Below, piece after piece: positions 1 to 6,129 of a stretch of 11,113 nucleotides of DNA (position 1 is its first letter; every line of letters begins with the position of its first letter). The position numbers and the translations under genes were made by a program. The notes beneath the pieces were generated by a model, which saw only the letters and a program-made list of their open reading frames with translations, was not told where the DNA came from and did no database searches. The stretch comes from Caryophanales bacterium (GTDB taxonomy: Bacteria; Bacillota_I; Bacilli_A; RFN20; JAISJY01). The stretch lies in assembly GCA_031261365.1 (NCBI GenBank), contig JAISJY010000087.1, forward strand, positions 1 through 11,113. Reading direction: 5' to 3'.

Positions 1-637
1 TGCTAAATTCAAATTACACCCTTTTATTGTTACTTTATCAACTCAACTTATCATTTATGCAGCTTCTTTATTATATTTATATTTAGGAGACAATAAAGGA
101 CAACCACTTTCTGGTTTAAGACCTGAGTTTCAAAACTTATTAATGGGTGGTATTACAATAGGTGATTCAAGTATTAAATATTACACTTTATATGCTATTG
201 CTTTAGTAGCTTTAATGTGGTTTATTTGGAATAAAACTAAATTAGGTAAGAATATGTATGCGGTCGGCTGTAATCAAGAAGCGGCTAATGTTTCAGGTAT
301 TAGTGTTTTCAAAACTATTTTATTTATCTTTATTATGGCTGGTGCTTTATATGGAATTAGTGGTTTCTTTGAAGCGGCTAATGGGGGTTCAGCAACTGCA
401 ACAACCGGGGTTAATTTTGAATTAGATGCTATCGCGGCTTGTGTTATTGGTGGTATCTCTTTCTCTGGTGGGGTTGGTAAGATTAGAGGTGTTGTTATTG
501 GAGTATTCTTATTACAATTAATCGCGGCTTCTTTAATTTATTTAGGTATTGACCCAAGTTTAACTTATCCTATTAAAGGAGCGGTTATCTTAATTGCTTA
601 TACTCTTGATATGCGGAAGTATGTGGTTAAGAAATAA
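1..637 (+). CDS. mglC: Galactose/methyl-galactoside ABC transporter permease MglC, 5' end cut by window edge
   Basis: This is the inner-membrane permease of the Mgl galactose/methyl-galactoside importer, which works with a binding protein (MglB) and an ATPase (MglA). Only the C-terminal 211 residues are inside the window; the open frame begins at base 2 and runs in from outside, so the ATG at 143 is internal. From memory it aligns along its whole visible length with E. coli MglC: an AKFKLHPFIVTL start, YTLYAIALVALMWFIWNKT, LGKNMYAVGCNQEAANVSGI, then ELDAIAACVIGGISFSGGVG, the conserved cytoplasmic loop of this permease family (BPD_transp_2). It ends in a Lys-rich tail, as the E. coli protein does. 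Several hydrophobic helices are visible. mglB and mglA would be expected just upstream, outside the window. GCG alanine codons are frequent (six), unlike the genes at 997-5858. No clear terminator follows the stop. A generic ribose-type permease is the alternative, but the match is closest to MglC. Confidence 0.93.
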   Translation, partial: AKFKLHPFIVTLSTQLIIYAASLLYLYLGDNKGQPLSGLRPEFQNLLMGGITIGDSSIKYYTLYAIALVALMWFIWNKTKLGKNMYAVGCNQEAANVSGISVFKTILFIFIMAGALYGISGFFEAANGGSATATTGVNFELDAIAACVIGGISFSGGVGKIRGVVIGVFLLQLIAASLIYLGIDPSLTYPIKGAVILIAYTLDMRKYVVKK

Positions 638-672
638 TAAATGTAGAATTATTTTAGAAAATTATTAAATTA

Positions 673-701
673 TTAGCGGTTTTAGTAAGATATGCTAAAA
701 T
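673..701 (+). promoter_or_regulatory. Possible promoter of the 74-residue membrane protein gene
   Basis: A TAAAAT -10 box at 696-701 is preceded by TG at 693-694, giving an extended -10. The -35 region 17 nt upstream (TTAGCG, 673-678) is poor, matching consensus at three of six positions. It lies 22 nt before the ATG at 724, so the transcript would start just ahead of a strong GGAGGT ribosome site at 711-716. In such AT-rich DNA a chance match is possible. Confidence 0.35.
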
Positions 702-723
702 ATTATTATCGGAGGTCATAGAT

Positions 724-948
724 ATGGCAAAAAGAAGTGGCGGTAAAGATTATTTTGGACTAGGTCATTTAGTAAGTGTTATTTTAGCAATTTTCCCACC
801 AATTGCATGGATTTTAGGTTTCTTAACTAGACTAAAAGAAGGACATTTATTAGCAGCAATTATAAGATTAGTTTTTGGTTTTACAATTGTTTGGATTTTA
901 GATTTAGTTCTATTAATTTTAAACGGCAGAATTTTAAGAGTTCTTTAA
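724..948 (+). CDS. Small two-helix membrane protein, unknown function
   Basis: This is a 74-residue protein with a short basic, glycine-rich N-terminus (MAKRSGGKDY) and two hydrophobic segments at about residues 15-35 and 43-67. They are joined by a short charged loop (TRLKEGH), so it is probably a helical hairpin in the cytoplasmic membrane. The start is well supported: GGAGGT at 711-716 lies 7 nt before the ATG, and the hydrophobic pattern begins soon after. The FGLGHLVSVILAIFPP segment recalls Pmp3/YqaE-type small membrane proteins, but the second helix is not typical of them, so I do not assign that family. It stands alone, 86 bp after mglC with its own candidate promoter, and is followed at once by a terminator. 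Function unknown; small hydrophobic proteins of this form are common in low-GC Gram-positive bacteria. Confidence 0.8.
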   Translation: MAKRSGGKDYFGLGHLVSVILAIFPPIAWILGFLTRLKEGHLLAAIIRLVFGFTIVWILDLVLLILNGRILRVL

Positions 949-961
949 TTCTTTAAAAAAC

Positions 962-998
962 AAAAATAACTCCTTGCTTAAACTCTTGGAGTTTTTTT
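962..998. terminator. Bidirectional intrinsic terminator with two alternative stems
   Basis: AACTCC (968-973) can pair with GGAGTT (988-993) around a 14-nt loop. Alternatively AAACTC (980-985) can pair with GAGTTT (989-994) around a 3-nt loop. A run of seven T (992-998) follows on the + strand, and on the - strand the stem is followed by A/T-rich sequence with T runs (961-966). It lies between the convergent 74-residue gene (stop at 948) and the membrane protein gene whose stop is at 997, so it can end both transcripts. Confidence 0.75.
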
Positions 999-1668
999 AA
1001 TTGTTTTGCTTAATAGTTTGTAAGGTAAATAAAGAAAGTTTATTCTTTTTTATACCTATTAAAACCGTTATAGCTCCAACAAGACAACCTGAAAGACAAA
1101 GTAGTATATCTTCCATAGTGTCTTGAACTGCTTGTAAACCTACATAAGCCTCACCTGTTAAAGAATTAATAGCTCTAAGCATATTAGAATGTGTGAAATA
1201 ATCACTACTATATTCTAATAATTCCCATATTATTTCAAAGGAAAGAGAAACACTAATACATAAAAGCACAAAAATTAAAGGATGCATTTTAGAATTAATA
1301 TATACTTTTTCTAAACCTACAACAGATAAAAAGAAAAATAAAAGACCACTTATAAAATGACCTATGACATCACAAATAGGTATTATTTGATAAAAAGCAA
1401 AGTTTTCTCCTAGTATATCTATTAGAGCAGATACTAAAAGCAAAACAAAAAAGAACAAAGGAAACTTGATTTGCTTTAAGTCTAAAACTTTAAATAATAT
1501 TCTTAAAAAGATAAACTCAATTACATAGGTTATTAAAGTTCTAAAATGTGAACTATCGGTGGAACTTAACTTTAAAGCGTCCCCCACAATATAAATTGTA
1601 ATCGTTAGAAAAACCATTAAAATAACAACAATGCCTAGTATTTTGTAATATTTATTAAGTTTGCTCAT
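997..1668 (-). CDS. Polytopic membrane protein, DUF2238-like
   Basis: This is a 223-residue integral membrane protein with about six hydrophobic segments (roughly residues 8-30, 43-62, 69-88, 94-118, 129-150 and 185-206). Charged residues sit inside or next to the later helices in a family-like pattern: D100-V-I-G-H104, E145-I-I-W-E149-L-L-E152, and D183-T-M-E-D187 followed by a small-residue helix ending in GA. This resembles the D..GH..G / FE..E / D..DM..N..GA pattern I associate with DUF2238 and related VanZ-like membrane proteins; the assignment is from memory and tentative. The start is supported by GGAAGGA (1674-1680) 5 nt ahead of the ATG. It lies 53 bp downstream of the ATPase gene on the same strand and may be cotranscribed, although a TATAAT box at 1687-1692 could give it its own, weakly supported, promoter. 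Molecular function unknown. Confidence 0.75.
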   Translation of the reverse strand: MSKLNKYYKILGIVVILMVFLTITIYIVGDALKLSSTDSSHFRTLITYVIEFIFLRILFKVLDLKQIKFPLFFFVLLLVSALIDILGENFAFYQIIPICDVIGHFISGLLFFFLSVVGLEKVYINSKMHPLIFVLLCISVSLSFEIIWELLEYSSDYFTHSNMLRAINSLTGEAYVGLQAVQDTMEDILLCLSGCLVGAITVLIGIKKNKLSLFTLQTIKQNN

Positions 1669-1721
1669 ATTATTCCTTCCTTAAATATTATATTGAAAAT
1701 TAAAAAATAAAAAAGATTTAT

Positions 1722-3032
1722 TTACTTATTTACTAAAAAGTTAACACAATATATAGGAGCATATATTATTTTGTCTTCAACACTTAAATTATCATTAGAA
1801 AACACATACGAGAAAGAAATATCTTTGTAAGTTTCCATAACAAAATCTAAAGCTTTATGGGTTCTTATATCTTTACCACTTTTCACTTCTATTGGTAAAA
1901 TCGTCCCAAACTCTTTGGCTTCAACAATAAACTCAATTTCACCATGCTTTCTTTGATTATAATAATATGGGATAAAATCATTAACTATTAATTGTTGAGC
2001 TACATAATTTTCATAAATAAAGCCATAATTAAAATTAGTATCATTGCTTAATATTTTATTTCTAACAAAACTTCCTAACATATTCATTAACAAACCAATA
2101 TCAGAAAAATATAACTTAAATAAGCTCTGTTTATGTAATTTTAAACCATCAATTAAATTATTAACTAATGGTATTTGAATACTAACTCCTGCCATTATTA
2201 ACCAATCTAGACTTTCTTCAATTGTTTCATATCTAAGTTTTTTGTCTAAAACAGACAATGTAAATCTTGAATATTCACTATTTAAACGAGAAGGAATATA
2301 TCTATATAATCTCTTTAGTAAGAGTTTCTTATTTATTGCCTCGTATTTAGTAAAATCTGCTTCATATAAAGAATTAATATAACTTTGTTCTTTAGAAAGT
2401 GTTTCATAGTTATTGGTTAATAAAAAAGTTTTAATAGGTACAGGCATACCACCAACTAATAAATATTCTTTAAAATATTTCAAAAAAAGATTATGAGTTA
2501 TATCAGGTATTTTTTGATTAGATTTAAAACATTTCTTAGCCTCAATAATTAATTCTTCTGAAACACTATTTGCCCATAAGTACTCTTCATAATCAAAAGG
2601 AAATAGTTGATGTATTTCAGCATAGCCAATTGGAATTGAAGTAATATTTCTTAAAGTAAGTCCTAATAAAGAGCCACTGATTATATACTTTTGATTATTG
2701 TTTTGAACTAAATATTTAACCATTGTAATTATTTCTTTGACTTCTTGACACTCATCAAAAAATAAAACTGTGTCACTTTTTTTTAGTTTTTCACCAAAAA
2801 TAGCACTTAAAGCACGATTATAGTCTAAAAGATTATGACAATTATTAATTATGTTTTTAGCATCTTCGTTGGCAATAAAGTCTACAAACAAATAGTTTTT
2901 AAAGTTCTTCTTACAAAACATATCAATAATATACGATTTTCCTGTTTGTCTAGCACCACATAAAATAAAGGCTTTTTGACTATTGCTTTCTTTCCACTCT
3001 GTTAATTTTGTTTCTATTTTTCTCTTAAACAT
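1722..3032 (-). CDS. AAA family ATPase with C-terminal DUF4143 domain
   Basis: This is a 436-residue cytosolic ATPase of the widespread AAA_14 + DUF4143 type. The N-terminal ATPase domain shows Walker A GARQTGKS (residues 26-33), Walker B VLFFDECQE with D93 and E94, and a sensor-1-like YIISGSLLG stretch near 116-124. The C-terminal DUF4143 region carries GEIEFIVEA (about 365-373) and LPIEVKSGKD (about 380-389), a restriction-endonuclease-like E...EVK signature that many members retain. Length is normal for the family and no frame damage is seen. The start is supported by AAAAGGAG (GGAG at 3041-3044) 8 nt ahead of the ATG. The family's biological role is not established; members are abundant, often laterally moved, and scattered in accessory regions. 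The 32-bp repeats lie directly upstream, the first overlapping its probable -35 region, so they may be its operator. Confidence 0.92.
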   Translation of the reverse strand: MFKRKIETKLTEWKESNSQKAFILCGARQTGKSYIIDMFCKKNFKNYLFVDFIANEDAKNIINNCHNLLDYNRALSAIFGEKLKKSDTVLFFDECQEVKEIITMVKYLVQNNNQKYIISGSLLGLTLRNITSIPIGYAEIHQLFPFDYEEYLWANSVSEELIIEAKKCFKSNQKIPDITHNLFLKYFKEYLLVGGMPVPIKTFLLTNNYETLSKEQSYINSLYEADFTKYEAINKKLLLKRLYRYIPSRLNSEYSRFTLSVLDKKLRYETIEESLDWLIMAGVSIQIPLVNNLIDGLKLHKQSLFKLYFSDIGLLMNMLGSFVRNKILSNDTNFNYGFIYENYVAQQLIVNDFIPYYYNQRKHGEIEFIVEAKEFGTILPIEVKSGKDIRTHKALDFVMETYKDISFSYVFSNDNLSVEDKIIYAPIYCVNFLVNK

Positions 3033-3055
3033 TATGCTTTCTCCTTTTATTTATA

Positions 3056-3089
3056 GTTATATAATACCACTTTTTACAAAATGTTTTGA
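3056..3089 (-). promoter_or_regulatory. Probable promoter region of the DUF4143 ATPase gene
   Basis: Read on the - strand, TATTAT (3061-3066) and the overlapping TATAAC (3056-3061) are alternative -10 boxes that would start the transcript 17-22 nt before the ATG, just ahead of its ribosome site. No good -35 is present; the expected position falls inside the first 32-bp repeat unit. This suggests that a protein bound to the repeat could help or block polymerase. Confidence 0.4.
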
Positions 3090-3152
3090 TTTTTTTGCCT
3101 TTAAATCACAAAATGTTTTGATTTTTTAGCCCTAAAATTACAAAATGTTTTT
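3076..3152. repeat. Tandem 32-bp repeat, 2.4 units, in a divergent promoter region
   Basis: Units begin at 3076, 3108 and 3140 with an exact 32-bp period, close to three turns of DNA. Units 1 and 2 share ACAAAATGTTTTGATTTTTT and then GCC, with 28 of 32 positions equal; unit 3 keeps ACAAAATGTTTT and then diverges. Each unit opens with a dyad, CAAAA-TG-TTTTG, perfect in units 1 and 2 and imperfect in unit 3. Unit 2 has a second dyad, TTTTAG-CC-CTAAAA (3124-3137), centred 16 bp on, degenerate in unit 1. The array lies between the divergent ATPase (-) and GNAT (+) genes. Best reading: a phased operator. A simple tandem duplication without function is possible. Confidence 0.8.
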
Positions 3153-3192
3153 AGTTTTAAAAAGAACTTTAAAGAAATAATTAAAAAACATC

Positions 3193-3198
3193 TATAAT
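3193..3198 (+). promoter_or_regulatory. Perfect TATAAT -10 box of the GNAT gene, predicting a leaderless mRNA
   Basis: TATAAT at 3193-3198 is followed by six bases and then the ATG at 3205, so the usual +1 position falls on the A of the start codon. There is no Shine-Dalgarno sequence upstream of the ATG. No good -35 box exists at 17 nt (TAAAGA at 3170-3175). Confidence 0.55.
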
Positions 3199-3204
3199 AA
3201 TTAT

Positions 3205-3816
3205 ATGAAATTAAATGATATTACCCTTAGACTTGAAACTCCTGCTGATTACAAAACCGTAGAAAAATTAACTTTTGAAGCCTTTAAAGACTTTGAAGCC
3301 GAAGGTTTACCCAAAAGAGATTTACCAAACGAACATTTTTTAGCTTATTTATTAAGAAATGATCCAAGTTTTATTAAAGAACTAGATTTTGTTGCTATCT
3401 TAAATGAAGAAATTGTTGGCAACATTATGTATAGTAAATGTCATATAATTCATTTAAATAATCAAAAAGAAGCCCTTGTCTTTGGACCTATTAGTGTTAA
3501 GCCTGAACTACAAAAACAAGGCATTGGAACATTACTTATCAAACACAGTCTTGAACATGCTCAAAAACTTGGTTATAAAGCTGTCATAATTACCGGATTT
3601 CCTGATTACTACCACCGTTTTGGCTTTGTATCAGCCAACACTTTTAACTTAACAATGCTTGATGGTTCATTTTTTGATGCTTTTATGGCTTTAGAATTAG
3701 AAAAAGGTTATTTAAGTAAAGGTGGAAAATGGCAATGTTGTCAAGCCTTTGATAATTGTGAAAATAATCAAGAAGCCTTAATAAATTATCATAAAGAATT
3801 GTTTAATCTTAAATAA
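3205..3816 (+). CDS. GNAT family N-acetyltransferase (YhbS-like)
   Basis: This 203-residue predicted acetyl-CoA-dependent N-acetyltransferase is a single GNAT domain. The N-terminal strand ITLRLETPADYKTVEKLTFEAF starts at once after the Met. Motif A runs through VFGPISVKPELQKQGIGTLLI (about residues 92-112) with the acetyl-CoA pyrophosphate loop Q103-K-Q-G-I-G. Motif B contains YYHRFGF (135-141), typical of YhbS-like GNATs. The C-terminus (about 155-203) is charged and ends cleanly. The domain fills the protein, so a later start is unlikely even though no ribosome binding site precedes the ATG. Instead a TATAAT box ends 6 nt before it, which suggests leaderless translation. It is divergent from the ATPase gene across the 32-bp repeats and may share control with it. 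The substrate cannot be told from sequence. Confidence 0.9.
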   Translation: MKLNDITLRLETPADYKTVEKLTFEAFKDFEAEGLPKRDLPNEHFLAYLLRNDPSFIKELDFVAILNEEIVGNIMYSKCHIIHLNNQKEALVFGPISVKPELQKQGIGTLLIKHSLEHAQKLGYKAVIITGFPDYYHRFGFVSANTFNLTMLDGSFFDAFMALELEKGYLSKGGKWQCCQAFDNCENNQEALINYHKELFNLK

Positions 3817-3850
3817 TATGATGTTTTAATATATAAATAAGTTAAAAATA

Positions 3851-3879
3851 TAGACAATTTCTAAATTATCATTAATAAT
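3851..3879 (+). promoter_or_regulatory. Promoter of the FRG / TM-GNAT pair
   Basis: TAGACA (3851-3856, five of six to TTGACA) and AATAAT (3874-3879, five of six to TATAAT) are separated by 17 nt. A start near 3886 would place the AAGGGGA ribosome site (3887-3893) at the very 5' end of the mRNA. No terminator was seen between the preceding GNAT gene and this box, so readthrough from upstream is also possible. Confidence 0.5.
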
Positions 3880-3899
3880 TAATCATAAGGGGAAATATT

Positions 3900-4766
3900 A
3901 TGGAAGAAAAAACAATATCAACAGTTAATGAGTTTATCAAGGAATTAGAAAAACTTTATAGTAAAAATCCAGCCAGATACCATTTCTATAGAGGTGAAGA
4001 AAATGCCGAATGGAAATCATTACCGTCCATTTTAAGAAAAACTAATTTAGGAAAAGAAAAAGAATATAGAGAAAAGGTTTTAGCTGAATACCCAGAAGAA
4101 TATCATAGTTTAGAATCTATTGATGTTTTAGCCAAAATACAACATTACTTTAGCCACACTAGACTTTTAGAAGTAACTGCAAATCCTTTAACTGCTTTAT
4201 ATTTTGCTTGTGCTGAACATCTAAATAAAAATGGAGCAGTATATATCTATTCTTCTGACACTTTATTAAGTTATGAAAGTGACAAAGCTTATATGTTAGC
4301 TATGCTTTCTAAGTTTCCTCAAGAAGACCAAAACAATATTAGAAAAGTTGCTATTGAGTTTTTAGAAGCCGATTTACTCATAAATAAAAGTAATATAAAT
4401 GGGCTTGACCCCGAATTACAAAGAAGTCTTATTAACTTTATTTATGCTTTAATGCGAGAAAGAAGTGACTTTGCTAACTTCAGAATAAATCCTGCTCATT
4501 TATTGCAGTCATATTTTGTCAAACCTGCTTATAATAATAAAAGAACCCAAAATCAAGAAGGTGCATATATTCTTTTTGGTTTAGAAAACGATAATAAAAA
4601 ACAAATACCTTATCTTTCCCCCGATGCTAAAAATAACAATATTACAAGTTTAAAAATAGTTGTTGATAAAGAAGCTAAAACCAATATCATTAATCAATTA
4701 AAAATCTTAAATATTACTAAAAGCAAATTATTCCCCGATATTCAAAATGCTTTATTTGAATTATAA
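3900..4766 (+). CDS. FRG domain-containing protein
   Basis: This 288-residue predicted cytosolic protein carries the FRG domain, named for a conserved F/Y-R-G motif. The motif is visible as HFYRGEENAEWKSLPSILRK (Y30-R31-G32). The second signature is KIQHYFSHTRLLEVTANPL followed by ALYFAC (about residues 79-104), matching the family pattern QH.G..TRLLD.T.NPL.ALYFA with Glu91 in place of the usual Asp. The remaining ~180 residues are mixed and charged, without a membrane segment or a second domain I recognise. The start is supported by AAGGGGA (3887-3893), 6 nt ahead of the ATG. The biochemical activity of FRG domains is not settled to my knowledge. They occur in many accessory loci, which makes a role in conflict or stress plausible but unproven. 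The gene is paired with the TM-GNAT gene, whose ATG follows the stop after only three bases and in the same frame. Confidence 0.88.
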   Translation: MEEKTISTVNEFIKELEKLYSKNPARYHFYRGEENAEWKSLPSILRKTNLGKEKEYREKVLAEYPEEYHSLESIDVLAKIQHYFSHTRLLEVTANPLTALYFACAEHLNKNGAVYIYSSDTLLSYESDKAYMLAMLSKFPQEDQNNIRKVAIEFLEADLLINKSNINGLDPELQRSLINFIYALMRERSDFANFRINPAHLLQSYFVKPAYNNKRTQNQEGAYILFGLENDNKKQIPYLSPDAKNNNITSLKIVVDKEAKTNIINQLKILNITKSKLFPDIQNALFEL

Positions 4767-4769
4767 AAT

Positions 4770-5858
4770 ATGTATTTTCTAGCCGATAAAATATTTGGTA
4801 TTTTGGAATTAAAAGATTTTTTTACAATTACTGCTTCTTTTTTAGCTCTATTAATTTCTATAATCAATTCCATTAAAGCCAACAATAAACAAAACTATTT
4901 AGAACAAGATAAAGCTTATCAAGATTTATTGAAAATATCTTTAAATCATCCTACTTTTAGAGATCCCAAAGAAATAAGTAGAAAAATAAAAGAAGGAGAT
5001 AGAGACTTCATTCAAAAATACAACACATATGCCTACTTAATTTGGAATTGTATGGAAACATTTTATGATTTATCAAGCGGATTTCTTTCACATATCTTCC
5101 ATAAAAAACATCTTGTTAGTGAAACTTGGGTACCTGTTATTAGAGAAGAAAATAGAATACATTATAATTGGTTTATGCAAAATCAATCATTATTTAAAAA
5201 GAAGTTCCAAGACTATATAAATGATTTAAATGCTGTTAGAGTAAGCGAAGGAAAAGCTGATGATTTAGAAACCATTCATGCCTTTATGAAAACAGAGTTT
5301 CCTGAAAATGAATTAATGTCTTTAGAACAATTAAAGAAACTTTTTGAAAGTGGAAAATATATTCTTTACCTTTTAGAAAATGTTATTGCTAACCAAGAAA
5401 AAAAGATATTAGGTTATGCTTTAGTCTATGTTCTAGAACCATACAGAGTTGCTTGGTTAGATTATTTAGCCATCGATAAAGAAAACAGAAAAAAAGGTTA
5501 TGGAACTCTTCTTTTTAATAATGTGAATAGTAATGTCGGTAGAGGTGGTTTTGCTATGATAATGGAACTTGATAAACCTCAAGAAAATGCTCTTGAAACT
5601 TCAGTTGAAAATAAAAGAATAATGTTTTATAAAAAACAAGGAGCTAAAGAATTAAAGTTTGATTATTTATTTCCAACCAAAACAGGACCATTAGAAATGT
5701 TACTTTATTATAAGACTGCCACAGGTGAAAAGCTCATCAAAAAAGAATTATTAAAAGAAGTAATTAATGAGGTAATGGAAACTATTCATTCTGATAAAAA
5801 AACTATGCCTGTTATTAAAAAACAAGTATTAGATAATCTAAATAAGGCTAATTGGTAA
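4770..5858 (+). CDS. Membrane-anchored GNAT acetyltransferase with N-terminal helical domain
   Basis: This 362-residue protein has three parts. One hydrophobic helix (about residues 17-35), followed by Lys-rich sequence, puts the rest in the cytoplasm. A helical region (about 40-150) contains HPTFRDP, YNTYAYLIWNCMETFYD and ETWVPVIREENRIHYNWF. I know this arrangement from uncharacterised TM-anchored proteins but cannot name a family. A GNAT fold (about 153-315) has motif A WLDYLAIDKENRKKGYGTLL with the R240-K-K-G-Y-G acetyl-CoA loop, then MFYKKQGAKEL as motif B. A charged helical tail of about 45 residues ends the protein. There is no Shine-Dalgarno sequence before the ATG, which follows the FRG stop by 3 nt, so translation probably depends on ribosomes finishing the FRG gene. 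Its last 21 bases overlap the convergent gene on the other strand. Substrate unknown; the FRG protein is the obvious candidate partner or target. Confidence 0.88.
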   Translation: MYFLADKIFGILELKDFFTITASFLALLISIINSIKANNKQNYLEQDKAYQDLLKISLNHPTFRDPKEISRKIKEGDRDFIQKYNTYAYLIWNCMETFYDLSSGFLSHIFHKKHLVSETWVPVIREENRIHYNWFMQNQSLFKKKFQDYINDLNAVRVSEGKADDLETIHAFMKTEFPENELMSLEQLKKLFESGKYILYLLENVIANQEKKILGYALVYVLEPYRVAWLDYLAIDKENRKKGYGTLLFNNVNSNVGRGGFAMIMELDKPQENALETSVENKRIMFYKKQGAKELKFDYLFPTKTGPLEMLLYYKTATGEKLIKKELLKEVINEVMETIHSDKKTMPVIKKQVLDNLNKANW

Positions 5859-6116
5859 TAGTTCTTTATATAAAGTATAAAGATAAACAGCCCCAACAAT
5901 ATTTCTATTAAAGTTATTGGGACTTTCAACCGGCCATTGACTATAGGCTTGTTTTAATTGGACTAAACTTATTTGCTGATTTATAACACTATTAGAGAAA
6001 ACTATTAAATTATCATTCACTACTTCATAGCTAAAAACTTCACCATAAATAGTTTCAAATTTAATATCTTGTTTTTCTTTAATTTTAATGATTAATGACT
6101 CAAAATTTTCTTTCAT
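5838..6116 (-). CDS. Small protein of unknown function
   Basis: This is a 92-residue protein I do not recognise. The first half looks strand-rich (IKFETIYGEVFSYEVVNDNLIVFSN). The second has a probable helix (ISLVQLKQAYSQ), then QWPVESPNNFNRNIVGAVYLYTLYKEL, where W61-P, P66, R71-N and the aromatic run look like a conserved C-terminal motif. There is no signal peptide or membrane helix. That the gene is real is supported by AAAAAAGGAG (GGAG at 6121-6124 on the other strand) just ahead of the ATG and by a strong promoter at 6184-6211. It converges on the TM-GNAT gene and shares 21 bp with its 3' end; the stop is TAG. It might act with the FRG/GNAT pair, but only its position suggests this. Confidence 0.72.
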   Translation of the reverse strand: MKENFESLIIKIKEKQDIKFETIYGEVFSYEVVNDNLIVFSNSVINQQISLVQLKQAYSQWPVESPNNFNRNIVGAVYLYTLYKELLPISLI

Positions 6117-6129
6117 TGCAACTCCTTTT

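Noticed and set aside
143..637. A 164-residue permease starting at the ATG at 143
   Set aside because: The frame is open to the window's left edge, and the upstream residues match MglC, so this Met is internal.
638..723. Terminator after mglC
   Set aside because: Only weak A/T pairings are present, with no GC-containing stem and no clear T run.
1687..1692. Independent promoter for the DUF2238-like gene (TATAAT on the - strand)
   Set aside because: The box is perfect but there is no -35 match at the right distance, and +1 would fall on the ribosome site. Not strong enough to list as a feature.
3076..3152. Possible short CRISPR array
   Set aside because: The period is 32 bp but the part between the shared cores is itself similar in units 1 and 2, so there are no unique spacers. 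Only 2.4 units exist, and there are no cas genes.
5864..5875. Perfect 12-bp palindrome CTTTATATAAAG after the TM-GNAT stop
   Set aside because: It is very AT-rich, has no T run suited to termination, and lies inside the coding part of the convergent gene; chance is enough.
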